From positions 2,728,001 through 2,792,000 of the forward strand of contig NZ_LDPY01000001.1 of assembly GCF_001038505.1 (NCBI RefSeq): a DNA stretch of 64,000 nt, written 5' to 3'. This stretch comes from Puniceibacterium sp. IMCC21224 (GTDB lineage: Bacteria; Pseudomonadota; Alphaproteobacteria; Rhodobacterales; Rhodobacteraceae). The notes beneath the pieces are model-generated. The model did not search any database. It saw only the letters and a program-made list of their open reading frames with translations, and was not told the DNA's origin. The position numbers and the translations under genes are program-made. Shown here piece by piece: positions 41,540-50,646 of the stretch (position 1 is its first letter; every line of letters starts with the position of its first letter).

Positions 41540-44425
41540 ATGCTAAACCCCTTGCCCATGAACCCGAATTTTGCCCTCTCCCTTTCCTTTGACGGCATCA
41601 CGCTGCTACAGCGGCATGGTGGTGGCTGGGCCGTGGTGGACGAGGTTGCGCTTGACACGCAGGATCTCTCGGTGGCGCTGGCTGATCTGCGCGCTCAGGC
41701 CGACGATCGCGACCCGAATGCCCGCGGTGCTGTCAGGCTGGTGATCCCCAACGAACAGATCCGATATCTTGAACTGCCGCATGCCGGACCTGCGGGCCCC
41801 GCACGGACCGCCGCGATTGAGGCCGCTCTCGATGGCGCGACGCCCTATCCGGTGTCCGATCTGGTCTATGACTGGACCGACCATGGCGGGCGTCTGAGGG
41901 TCGCGGCAGTTGCGCGCGAGACGCTGGAAGAAGCCGAAAGCTTTGCCCGCGGGCATTCCTTTGTCCCCGCCAGCTTTGTCGCCATTGCCCAAAACGGTGC
42001 CTTTCAGGGCGAGGTGTTTTTTGGTGCAGCGCAAAGTTGGACAGGCGCGCCGCCGACGCGCGATGCCCGCGCCATCCGCATCGCTGCCTTGCCAGCGGTG
42101 TCAAAGCCCGACGTGCCGGTCGCCCCACCTTCGCCCGCATCGCAGCCCGCCAAAGCGACATCTGAGCAACCAGCCCCTCGGCCAGAGCCGGATGTGATTC
42201 CCACGCCTGCCCCAGTCCCCAAGACCGAACCAGAGGCTCCACAAGCCCTGCCTGAATCGCACGCAGAACCGGCGGCGGACACCCCACATCCAGACCAGTC
42301 TGAGCCTGAGCCTGAGCAAGTATCAAAAGACGTCGCACAGGTGCCAGACGACAGCCCATCGACGGACCCAGAACCGCGTTCTGCCACCCAGACGCCGCGT
42401 GAACCGTCCGCCCGCCCACGCAGCAATTTTGCTTTGGAACTGGCGGTCAAACGGGCCAATCGCGACGCTCGTGTGGCGCTTGGCCCCGGCGCTGCCGATC
42501 CAGATACGCCGCCGCCCCCAGCCGCAATGCCAATTCCCGCTGCACAGCCACCACTTCAAGTGCCACAACCCGATGCGGCCCCCGAATCGCCCGAGCCCAG
42601 CCTGATGGCGCAGCGGGACAGGGTCGCGCGGTCGCCGGCATTTGCCAGCATTCGCGCCACGCGCGACGCACCTGCCCCCCCCGCTATCAAAACCCCAAAG
42701 ATTGATTCCGGCGCGGAGACCGCTGTGGCGACTCCGGCCTTGCGATTCACGCCGCGCCCCGAAGGACACGAGGTTTCGGACGAAGCCACCCGCGCGCCAA
42801 TTGCCAGCTTTGACCGTCCCTCGGTCGAGGCTACCGACATGGCCGACGATCCGCCGCCCCCCGCTAAAGCACCACAGGCGCGCGGTTTCGGTTTCTTCAG
42901 CCGCCGAACTGCGCCGGTCGTCGCGCCAGAGGCAAACCAAGCCGATGACGATTCGACCTCTGACGCCGCAATGGCTCTTGCGCGATTGGCCAAACTGCGC
43001 AGCGGCCCGGCCCCGAAACCCCTGCCAACGTCAAAACCTGGCAAGGGACTGAAACAGGCTGAAAAGGCCGCCGCCGCTGCGACAACCGTCGATGATGCCG
43101 AACGCGAGCGTATGACGATCTTTGGCGCGCGCCAGTCGCAGGCCCGCGTCGGCGGCAAGCCGCGCTTCCTTGGCCTGCTGCTGACCGCTGTGCTGCTGCT
43201 GTTTCTGGCCGGCGTCGCCGCTTGGGCTTCGGTCTTTCTGGACGATGGGCTTGCCCGGTTCTTTCGCCCGAACGAAGTCCCCACCATTGATGTGGCCAAC
43301 TTGCCGCTTGGCACCACCGACAGCGATCCCGAGCTTGCCCCCGAACCCGACCTTATGCCTGAGGACCTCGCGACCCTCACCCCCGATACTGCGTCAATAG
43401 CGGCGTCACCAATTGAGGAACCGCTGGTCGCACTGCCTGAGGCGCCAGAGCGCGCGCGCGTCATGAGTCCAGAAGAGGCCGCCGCCACCTATGCCGCAAC
43501 CGGCATCTGGCAACGCGCCCCGCTACCACCCCAAGAGCCGCTGCAAACCGGCCTCGACAACCTGTATGTCGCGTCGATTGACACTGCCGTGCAGCAATTC
43601 GACGCCGTGGCTCTGCCCGGTGCGCCGTCGCTGGGGACCGATCCAGGGTTTGTCTCGCTCGCCCCCCCCGCGCCTGCTGGCGTGACCTTTGACCTTGATC
43701 CGCGCGGTCTGGTGCGTGCCACAACCGAAGGGGCCATGAACCCCGACGGCATCCTGATCTTTGCCGGGTTGCCGCCTGTGACGCCACCACTGCGTTCGGG
43801 TCAGGCGAACATCGCACAACCCGAGACGCCCGCGGCCTCGGCCGAACGCGGCCGCATCCAGGCCCTGCGACCAAAGACGCGCCCCGGTAATCTGATCGAA
43901 CTGAACGAACGTGCAACGTTGGGGGGGCGCTCTCTGGCCGAACTTGCGGCCTTGCGGCCCAAACTCCGGCCTGAAGTGACCAAGCAAGAGGAAGAGGCCG
44001 ACATCGGCGCAACCAACCTTGCTATCGCGGCCTCGGTCAAACCGATCCCGCGCCCGCGCGATATCGAACGCATCGTTGAGGAGGCACGGCGCGCCCCAAC
44101 TCCGACTGTCCAAAGCCCGGATCCGCAATCCGTGCAAGTGGCCGCTATCGCACCGCGGACCGTTGCACCGTCAATCCCCTCAACCGCATCGGTCGCAAAA
44201 CAAGCGACGGTGCGCAACGCGATCAGCCTGCGCAAGCTGAACCTGATTGGCGTCTATGGCAAACCGTCCAGTCGCCGCGCCCTTGTCCGGCTGTCAAACG
44301 GGCGCTACCAAAAGGTAAAGGTCGGTGACCGCATCGACGGTGGCCGTGTCGCCGCGATCGGTGACGACGACCTGCGCTATACCAAAAGCGGTCGCAACGT
44401 GATCCTGACAATGCCGCAAGGGTAA
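41540..44425 (+). CDS. Large PilM/PilP-like membrane protein of Rhodobacterales
   Basis: This 961-residue protein is built of: an N-terminal actin-like/PilM-type part (about 1-170: LSFDGITLLQRHGGGWAVVD, QIRYLELPH, RVAAVARETLEEA); a very long Pro/Ala/Glu-rich disordered stretch (about 180-530); one transmembrane helix (about 541-566, LGLLLTAVLLLFLAGVAAWA); and a periplasmic region. The C-terminal module (894-961: NLIGVYGKPSSRRALVRLSN, KVKVGDRIDGGRVAAIGDDD) resembles GspC/PilP homology regions. Related proteins are often mislabelled as translation initiation factors. The start is unclear (ATG 41540 or 41558). Role in envelope machinery is inferred. Confidence 0.65.
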   Translation: MLNPLPMNPNFALSLSFDGITLLQRHGGGWAVVDEVALDTQDLSVALADLRAQADDRDPNARGAVRLVIPNEQIRYLELPHAGPAGPARTAAIEAALDGATPYPVSDLVYDWTDHGGRLRVAAVARETLEEAESFARGHSFVPASFVAIAQNGAFQGEVFFGAAQSWTGAPPTRDARAIRIAALPAVSKPDVPVAPPSPASQPAKATSEQPAPRPEPDVIPTPAPVPKTEPEAPQALPESHAEPAADTPHPDQSEPEPEQVSKDVAQVPDDSPSTDPEPRSATQTPREPSARPRSNFALELAVKRANRDARVALGPGAADPDTPPPPAAMPIPAAQPPLQVPQPDAAPESPEPSLMAQRDRVARSPAFASIRATRDAPAPPAIKTPKIDSGAETAVATPALRFTPRPEGHEVSDEATRAPIASFDRPSVEATDMADDPPPPAKAPQARGFGFFSRRTAPVVAPEANQADDDSTSDAAMALARLAKLRSGPAPKPLPTSKPGKGLKQAEKAAAAATTVDDAERERMTIFGARQSQARVGGKPRFLGLLLTAVLLLFLAGVAAWASVFLDDGLARFFRPNEVPTIDVANLPLGTTDSDPELAPEPDLMPEDLATLTPDTASIAASPIEEPLVALPEAPERARVMSPEEAAATYAATGIWQRAPLPPQEPLQTGLDNLYVASIDTAVQQFDAVALPGAPSLGTDPGFVSLAPPAPAGVTFDLDPRGLVRATTEGAMNPDGILIFAGLPPVTPPLRSGQANIAQPETPAASAERGRIQALRPKTRPGNLIELNERATLGGRSLAELAALRPKLRPEVTKQEEEADIGATNLAIAASVKPIPRPRDIERIVEEARRAPTPTVQSPDPQSVQVAAIAPRTVAPSIPSTASVAKQATVRNAISLRKLNLIGVYGKPSSRRALVRLSNGRYQKVKVGDRIDGGRVAAIGDDDLRYTKSGRNVILTMPQG

Positions 44426-44674
44426 ACTTGCCCGCTGTTCATTCTTGACCACCTGAGCGGCAAACACCGCCATTTCGTAAGCAGCGTCAAGGGTACCGGT
44501 CGGCCGCGACGACGCATCCCGCGCCGGTGCCGCAGGCTGTTCCAGATCAACGGCCCCGCGATTTGCCTTTCGCAGCCAGGTGCCGGGAAATTCAACAAAA
44601 ACGAGCCTAATCCGGTTGTATTGACCCTGCGCAACCCCGCATCATACCGACAACTAAGCCGAGGGTAATACATC

Positions 44675-46549
44675 ATGGAATCGTTTCTGTATCAGGCAGC
44701 GATCTATCTGGCTGCAGCGGTCATCGCTGTGCCTTTGTCGGTCCGGCTCGGGCTGGGGTCAGTGCTGGGATATCTGTTGGCCGGCATTGCCATCGGACCG
44801 GCCCTGGGCCTAGTTGCGGCCAGCAACGATCTGCAACACTTCGCCGAATTCGGCGTCGTCATGATGCTGTTCATCATCGGGCTTGAGCTTGAACCCCGCG
44901 CGCTGTGGGGCATGCGACACCGCCTGATCGGGATGGGCGGATTGCAGATTGTTCTGACAACGGCGGCCGTGAGCGGGTCTGCCATGGTCCTCGGACTTGA
45001 TCTGAGCACTTCATTGGCGGTGGGTTTGATTTTTGCGCTCTCTTCGACCGCCATTGTGCTGCAAACGCTGAACGAAAAGGGACTGATGCAAACCAGTGGT
45101 GGTCGGTCGGCATTTTCGGTGCTGCTGACGCAAGATATCGCAGTGATCCCAATGTTGATCCTGCTGCCACTTCTGGCCGGAGTGGCCGAGCCATTGCTAA
45201 ATCCCGATGGATCGATTCAGCGCGCCCCCGTAGCCGCCGATGCCCATCACGGCGCCATGTCGCTGGTCGAAGGGTTGCCAGGGTGGGGCGTCACGCTTGT
45301 CACGCTCGGCGCGGTGGCGCTGATCATTTTGGGCGGATCTTATGGCGCGCGTCCGTTGTTCCGCTTTATCCACGCCGCGCGCCTGCCCGAGATGTTCACC
45401 GCCGTCGCCCTGCTGATCGTCGTCGGCATCGCCTTTCTGATGCTGATGGTGGGTCTGTCGCCCGCGCTTGGCACGTTCCTTGCCGGTGTGGTTCTGGCCA
45501 ACAGCGAATTCCGCCATCAGCTTGAATCCGATATCGAACCCTTCAAAGGCCTGCTGTTGGGGTTGTTTTTCATCACCGTCGGCGCCGGCATCAACTTTGG
45601 CACATTCCTGGCCGCGCCCTTTACCCTGCTGGGTCTCGCGCTTGGGGTCATGCTGATCAAGGGACTAGTGCTCTTTGGCCTTGCCTGGCTATTCAAACTG
45701 CGCGGACGCAACAAATGGCTGTTTACCCTTAGTCTGGCTCAGGCGGGCGAATTCGGCTTTGTCCTCATTGCGTTTTCGATCCAGCAGAATGTTGTGGCCT
45801 CTGTTTTGGGCGAACGGCTGCTGCTGGTGGTGGCCCTGTCAATGATGATCACACCGCTGTTGTTCATCGCCTATGACTGGCTGTCGCGTCGCCTGGAGGA
45901 TGTGACCGAATTGCAGCCCGATGACGAAATTGACGACGAAGGGCCAGTGATCATCGCCGGTGTCGGGCGCTTTGGTCAGGTCGTCAATAGGTTGGTGCAA
46001 AGTTCGGGCTTTAAGACGGTGGTGATCGACCACGATCTAAAAACAATCCAGTTGATGCGCCGCTTTGGATTCAAGGGCTTTTTTGGCGACCCGACACGGC
46101 CAGAATTGCTGCAGGCGGCGGGTATTGAACACGCAAAGGTGCTGGTGGTCGCGCTGGACAACCCGGCCTCGACCACCAAACTGGTCGCCTTTGCCCGCCA
46201 GATGCGCGAGGATCTGCATATTGTGGCGCGGGCCCGCGACCGCACCCATGTCTATGCGCTGTATCAGGCCGGCGCCAACGACATCGTACGCGAGATGTTC
46301 GACAGTTCCCTGCGGGCCGGGCGCTATGTGCTCGAAAACGTCGGACTATCCGAATACGAGGCCGCCACCGCCGAAGAAACGTTCTTTCACCACGACCGCA
46401 AAACGCTGCGCGATCTAGCCGGGCTATGGGATCCCAACATTCCGCCGGCAGAAAACACCGCCTATATCGAACGCGCCAAAGAGTTGGAGAAAGAGCTGGA
46501 AACCGCCCTCCTGTCGACGCTGGAGGCGAAACCGACAAAGGCCGCCTGA
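44675..46549 (+). CDS. CPA2 monovalent cation:proton antiporter with RCK domain (KefB/C type)
   Basis: This 624-residue inner-membrane antiporter has about 12-13 helices (residues 1-395) beginning YQAAIYLAAAVIAVPLSVRL. LSSTAIVLQTLNEKG and TLSLAQAGEFGFVLIAFSIQ are core motifs. A cytoplasmic TrkA-N/RCK domain (about 425-545, PVIIAGVGRFGQVVNRLV) binds a nucleotide. It exchanges K+ for H+, protecting against electrophiles or alkaline stress. The 249-bp region before it has no gene. Confidence 0.92.
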   Translation: MESFLYQAAIYLAAAVIAVPLSVRLGLGSVLGYLLAGIAIGPALGLVAASNDLQHFAEFGVVMMLFIIGLELEPRALWGMRHRLIGMGGLQIVLTTAAVSGSAMVLGLDLSTSLAVGLIFALSSTAIVLQTLNEKGLMQTSGGRSAFSVLLTQDIAVIPMLILLPLLAGVAEPLLNPDGSIQRAPVAADAHHGAMSLVEGLPGWGVTLVTLGAVALIILGGSYGARPLFRFIHAARLPEMFTAVALLIVVGIAFLMLMVGLSPALGTFLAGVVLANSEFRHQLESDIEPFKGLLLGLFFITVGAGINFGTFLAAPFTLLGLALGVMLIKGLVLFGLAWLFKLRGRNKWLFTLSLAQAGEFGFVLIAFSIQQNVVASVLGERLLLVVALSMMITPLLFIAYDWLSRRLEDVTELQPDDEIDDEGPVIIAGVGRFGQVVNRLVQSSGFKTVVIDHDLKTIQLMRRFGFKGFFGDPTRPELLQAAGIEHAKVLVVALDNPASTTKLVAFARQMREDLHIVARARDRTHVYALYQAGANDIVREMFDSSLRAGRYVLENVGLSEYEAATAEETFFHHDRKTLRDLAGLWDPNIPPAENTAYIERAKELEKELETALLSTLEAKPTKAA

Positions 46550-46579
46550 ACACATAGCCTGTCTTCCGCCCAAGACATA

Positions 46580-46612
46580 GAAAAACCGCGCCCGGGTTAT
46601 GGGGGCGCGGTT
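46580..46612 (-). terminator. Terminator of carD
   Basis: The ten-base GC stem AACCGCGCCC / GGGCGCGGTT with a nine-base loop is followed on minus by TTTTTC. It lies 33 nt after the carD stop. Confidence 0.85.
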
Positions 46613-46644
46613 ACTGAGGTCACCGGAAAGGTGCGCATTTTAGA

Positions 46645-47154
46645 TCAGGCAGCGCGACCGACCAGAACCTCGTCTACTTGCTTGGCCGCAGCCAATTCGT
46701 CGCCACCAGAGACGGCAGCCACTTCGCGGGTCAGACGTTCCAAGGCGGCTTCGTACAGCTGACGCTCGGAATAGCTCTGCTCGCGCTGATCGTCCGCGCG
46801 GTGCAGGTCGCGCACCACTTCGGCAATTGCGATCAAATCGCCCGAGTTGATCTTTTGCTCATATTCCTGCGCCCGGCGCGACCACATGGCCCGCTTGACC
46901 TTGGCCTTACCCCTGAGGGTCTTCATTGCCTGGCTGACCACATCCGGTGAGCTAAGCGACCGCATACCGATTTCCGTTGCCTTGTGCGTCGGAACCCGCA
47001 GCGTCATCTTGTCTTTCTCAAAGGAAATCACGAACAGCTCCATCGAGATGCCAGCGATCTCTTGCTCCTCGATCGACACGATCTGACCCACGCCATGAGC
47101 GGGGTAGACGACGAATTCGTTGGGGCGGAAGTCGGATTTTTTGGTCTTTGTCAT
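46645..47154 (-). CDS. carD: CarD/CdnL family RNA polymerase-binding regulator
   Basis: This 169-residue protein binds RNA polymerase beta and stabilises the open complex at promoters such as rRNA. The N-terminal RID (FRPNEFVVYPAHGVGQIVSI) and the C-terminal helical DNA-binding domain (LSSPDVVSQAMKTLRGKAKV, WSRRAQEYEQKI) are complete. ATG 47154 has AAGGAT upstream and is preferred over 47187. It follows fdxA on the same strand. Confidence 0.93.
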   Translation of the reverse strand: MTKTKKSDFRPNEFVVYPAHGVGQIVSIEEQEIAGISMELFVISFEKDKMTLRVPTHKATEIGMRSLSSPDVVSQAMKTLRGKAKVKRAMWSRRAQEYEQKINSGDLIAIAEVVRDLHRADDQREQSYSERQLYEAALERLTREVAAVSGGDELAAAKQVDEVLVGRAA

Positions 47155-47330
47155 TCGTGTATCCTTGCTGCGAAACACACAGCACACGCAGAAATTCAGC
47201 CGACACGAAAAAAGCCCGGAAACTGACTGTCTCCGTTCATCTCAGTGTGACGTTCTGGTTTATGCCCCCGGCGGCGACGCAACCGGCAATATGCGCGTGC
47301 ATGTCATCATTTGTAACACCATCATAACAT

Positions 47331-47357
47331 AAAAACGGGCCCCTTCCTAGGGGTCCG
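47331..47357 (-). terminator. Terminator of fdxA
   Basis: A GC-rich hairpin around CCCCT-AGGA-AGGGG is followed on minus by GTTTTTA. It separates fdxA from carD. Confidence 0.7.
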
Positions 47358-47438
47358 CCAAAACACCGGAATATTGCCGCAAATCAAATGGTTGATGCAG
47401 CTTTTCGAACGACCACGTTTGATCGGCGCGAATCGCGT

Positions 47439-47777
47439 TCAGCCGCCCTCACCCGGTGTTTCCGAAAAATACTTCTCGAGTTTGCCGACCTCGCCATCGC
47501 GTTCATCGGCCTCGGGCAACGGATCTTTCTTGGTGATGATGACCGGCCACAATTCAGAGTACTTGCGGTTGAATTCCACCCACTTTTCGGCTTCCGGCTC
47601 GGTGTCGGGCCGGATCGCATCTGCGGGGCATTCCGGCTCGCAGACACCACAGTCGATGCATTCATCCGGGTGAATCACCAGCATGTTCTCGCCTTCGTAA
47701 AAGCAGTCCACCGGGCACACTTCGACGCAATCGGTGAATTTGCAGGCAATGCAGGCATCGTTGACGATATAGGTCAT
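47439..47777 (-). CDS. fdxA: 7Fe-8S ferredoxin FdxA
   Basis: This 112-residue ferredoxin carries one 3Fe-4S and one 4Fe-4S cluster. Cys9, 17 and 50 fit the 3Fe cluster, and Cys21, 40, 43 and 46 the 4Fe cluster ([12 protein letters not shown]). Extra Cys12 and Cys25 are also present. The C-terminal tail after residue 60 is typical of the FdxA/Azotobacter FdI type. It carries low-potential electrons in the cytoplasm; partner unknown. Confidence 0.95.
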   Translation of the reverse strand: MTYIVNDACIACKFTDCVEVCPVDCFYEGENMLVIHPDECIDCGVCEPECPADAIRPDTEPEAEKWVEFNRKYSELWPVIITKKDPLPEADERDGEVGKLEKYFSETPGEGG

Positions 47778-48612
47778 GGGCGTTTGTTCCGTCGATCGTT
47801 TGCAAGCTTAGCTAAAACACAGCGCCGGATCATTCAAGCGCCTCCCCCATGCTTTGACCCATCTTGCGACGATGACGTGTCAGCTGGTCCCGCCTGTCAG
47901 CGCGTAAACAATCTGCCGCTAAAATCATCCCCATCGATGCGAATTGCCAAAATATGGCTCGAAACCGGGCTTTGGCCGTCAGGCAGTGGCACCGCAGGAC
48001 CGCATCCGCCCGCTCATCCAGGCTCTGCACGCTTCAAATATTTGCCGGGGATTCCATCGTCCGCGCTGACACCGCGCAATGTCGATCAACGCGTTGGCAG
48101 CGAGTCGCCTTTGGTGGCTGAAGGCGTCGACACCGACTGGCGCTTCGGCTGCACATGCTGGTATCGCCGCCCTCGCCCGATTCCTTAGTGGCGGGGCCGT
48201 CACCCCGACCCGTATAAATCGCGGAATCTTGGTATCCGGTCCAACCGAATCGAAGGAACACGGCCAGCGCAGTCATGACGATCATGACGAAAAAGAGCAC
48301 GGCCATCACCGACCTTTCGAACCGCATCTCGGGCCTGCCCGTTTCAATGTCGCGGTCTGGCTGAGCGATATTGTCATGCCCTGCAGGATCAGCTCGATCT
48401 GAATGTGGCCGTGATCGCTCCGCCTGGCGCGGACCTGCCCGTCGGTCCCGTGCATTGTGCCGCCGAGATCACCAACATCGCGGCGCGGAAATGGCTTGAC
48501 GGCCCTTTGTAAGGGCTACGCGTAGGCTGCGAAAACCGGATTGCGCCCACTGGCTTGGTTGACACCGCCACTTGTGTCGGCCTTTGTGTCGACGATCACA
48601 AAGGGCCGTAGC
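47778..48612. other. 835-bp region with few genes, possibly degraded
   Basis: Apart from the candidate ORF at 48034-48327, no gene is supported. At 48382-48505 a plus-strand frame reads LDLNVAVIAPPGADLPVGPV then HCAAEITNIAARKWLDGPL-stop. It looks like the end of a protein but lacks a start. The region upstream of 48613 should hold the glycerate kinase promoter. Confidence 0.4.
48034..48327 (-). CDS. Possible small membrane protein
   Basis: This 97-codon frame begins RFERSVMAVLFFVMIVMTAL, AVFLRFGWTGYQDS, a clear single transmembrane segment with GC-rich third positions. The second half (SMCSRSASRCRRLQPP...) looks non-protein-like, so the frame may be a truncated or frameshifted gene. No family recognised. 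Confidence 0.28.
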   Translation of the reverse strand: MRFERSVMAVLFFVMIVMTALAVFLRFGWTGYQDSAIYTGRGDGPATKESGEGGDTSMCSRSASRCRRLQPPKATRCQRVDRHCAVSARTMESPANI

Positions 48613-49866
48613 ATGACCACATCAGACACCTCCCGCACGCTCGCTCGTACGCTGTTCGACGCCGCTGTCGGTGCGGCAAACCCAGAGCTGGCCTTGCGGC
48701 GACAGATCGCGCAGGCCGCGATGCCCCATGGTACCGGACGCACAGTCCTGATCGCCGTAGGCAAAGCGGCACCAGCCATGCTGGCCGAAGCAATGACCCA
48801 TGTGCGTGGCCCACTTGAGGCGCTGGCTGTCACGCATCACGAAAATACCCGCGACGTGCCCGACGCCCGCGTGATGCGCGCGGGACACCCGGTGCCTGAT
48901 CAGGCAGGATTTGCGGCGGGCCGTGCAGTCATCGACCTGCTCGACAGTTGCACTGCCGACGATCAGGTGATCGCGCTGATCTCGGGCGGTGGATCGGCGC
49001 TGTTGCCCGCCCCGGTCGCCGGGCTCACGCTGCAGGACAAGGCGGCGGTCAATCAGGTGCTGCTGTCTGGCGGGCTTGATATCGTCAAGATGAACATGGT
49101 GCGGCAGCAATTGTCCGAACTCAAAGGCGGCGGTTTCTTGCGCCATGCCGAACCTGCGCCGGTGACCGCTTATATCCTGTCAGACGTGATCGGCGACGAC
49201 CTGCGCGCCATCGCCTCTGGCCCCACGGTCAGCCCGATTGGCACCGCTTCTGACGCCGTGGCCCTGCTCAAGGAGCATGGTTTGTGGGATGCTTTGCCCG
49301 TCGCCGCCCGCGCCCATCTCGACAGGAATGTGACGCCGCCTGCGACGCCACAGGCGGACAATGTCCTGATCGGATCGAACCGGCAATCGCTGGCCGCCAT
49401 GCAAGCAGCAGCTGACTCCGCAGGCTGGCAGGCCCGGATTGTCAGCGATGCCCTTGTCGGTGACGTCGGAGACGCCGCGCGCGAGGTGCTGGCCGCGCTG
49501 AAACCCGTCGACACCCCGACAGTTCTGCTCTTCGGCGGAGAGACCACCGTGCGGATCACCGGCACCGGGCGCGGCGGGCGCAATCAGGAGATGGCGTTGC
49601 GTGTGGCCATGGAAGCACCTGCCGCGCCCAGCAACTGGACCTTTCTTTCCGGTGGCACCGACGGGCGCGACGGGCCGACCGATGCGGCGGGCGGGATCGT
49701 CGATGCGGGTACCAAGGTGCGAATGGCAGCAGCAGGCGCTGATGCTGACGCCCTGCTGGCGAACAATGACAGCTTTGCCGCGCTTGAGGCGGCGGGCGAT
49801 CTGCTGCTGACCGAAGCGACCGGCACCAATGTGGCCGATGTTCAGGCCTTGCTGATCTGGCCCTGA
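48613..49866 (+). CDS. Glycerate 2-kinase (MOFRL / DUF4147 family)
   Basis: This 417-residue enzyme phosphorylates D-glycerate. The N-terminal DUF4147 domain has VGKAAPAML, RAGHPVPDQAG, ALISGGGSALLPAP and MNMVRQQLSELKGGGFLR. The C-terminal MOFRL domain has LLFGGETTVRITGTGRGGRN then LSGGTDGRDGPTDAAGG. ATG 48613 has AAAGG 8 nt upstream and matches the family start. The gene overlaps pxpA tail to tail by 25 bp. Confidence 0.92.
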   Translation: MTTSDTSRTLARTLFDAAVGAANPELALRRQIAQAAMPHGTGRTVLIAVGKAAPAMLAEAMTHVRGPLEALAVTHHENTRDVPDARVMRAGHPVPDQAGFAAGRAVIDLLDSCTADDQVIALISGGGSALLPAPVAGLTLQDKAAVNQVLLSGGLDIVKMNMVRQQLSELKGGGFLRHAEPAPVTAYILSDVIGDDLRAIASGPTVSPIGTASDAVALLKEHGLWDALPVAARAHLDRNVTPPATPQADNVLIGSNRQSLAAMQAAADSAGWQARIVSDALVGDVGDAAREVLAALKPVDTPTVLLFGGETTVRITGTGRGGRNQEMALRVAMEAPAAPSNWTFLSGGTDGRDGPTDAAGGIVDAGTKVRMAAAGADADALLANNDSFAALEAAGDLLLTEATGTNVADVQALLIWP

Positions 49867-50630
49867 CGCCCCTCAAAGGTTTTCAGCTTGACGCCTGCCG
49901 TCTCCAGCGCCGCGCGCACCGACCGCGCAATCTCCAGCGCCGTTTTACCATCGCCATGCAGGCAGATCGTGTCCACCGCTGCTTCGATCCGCTTGCCGCT
50001 TTCGGTCAGGATCGCGCCAGCCTGAACCATCGACACCATGCGTTGACCTGCCAGTTCGGGGTCGTGGATCACGGCACCCGGCAGCGACCGATCCACCAGT
50101 GTCGCATCGTCGTTATAGGCCCGGTCGGCAAAGATCTCTCCGGCCCAGCGGCACCCCAGATCCTCAACCGCCTCTTGCTGTGCGGTGGCCGACAGCACCA
50201 TAACGATGATGTCGGGATCAACGTCCAGCGCGCCCTGATAACACGCCCGCGCCATCGCCATATCCGCCGAGGCCATGTTGGCCATCATGCCATGCAGCTT
50301 CAGATGCCGCACCTTTCCGCCCGACGCCCGCGCCATCGCCTGCGCCGCACCCAGTTGGTAGCGCACGAGGTTGCGCAGGCTGTCATGGCTTAGCGTCATC
50401 GCCCGACGACCAAAGCCCTGGAGATCGGGAAAGCCGGGATGCGCGCCGATGCCGGTGCCATTGGCCACCGCGTCGCGCATCGTTTGCGCCATCACATCCC
50501 AGTCACCGGCGTGCAACCCGCAAGCGATGTTGGCCGAGGTGATGACCCGCAGCAGTTCAGCATCCTGTCCCATGACCCAGGGGCCAAAGCTCTCTCCCAT
50601 ATCGGCGTTCAGATCAACGGCTCTGGTCAT
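49842..50630 (-). CDS. pxpA: 5-oxoprolinase subunit A (PxpA, LamB/YcsF)
   Basis: This 262-residue subunit belongs to the ATP-dependent 5-oxoprolinase PxpABC, which converts 5-oxoproline (pyroglutamate) to glutamate. Family blocks are VDLNADMGESFGPW, ITSANIACGLHAGDW, GIGAHPGFPDLQGFGRR, HLKLHGMMANMA and ICLHGDGKTA. ATG 50630 has GAAAGG 8 nt upstream. It is the last gene of the TRAP-BASS-pxpBCA unit. Confidence 0.93.
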   Translation of the reverse strand: MTRAVDLNADMGESFGPWVMGQDAELLRVITSANIACGLHAGDWDVMAQTMRDAVANGTGIGAHPGFPDLQGFGRRAMTLSHDSLRNLVRYQLGAAQAMARASGGKVRHLKLHGMMANMASADMAMARACYQGALDVDPDIIVMVLSATAQQEAVEDLGCRWAGEIFADRAYNDDATLVDRSLPGAVIHDPELAGQRMVSMVQAGAILTESGKRIEAAVDTICLHGDGKTALEIARSVRAALETAGVKLKTFEGRQGQISKA

Positions 50631-50646
50631 GTGCTTGGCCTTTCTT

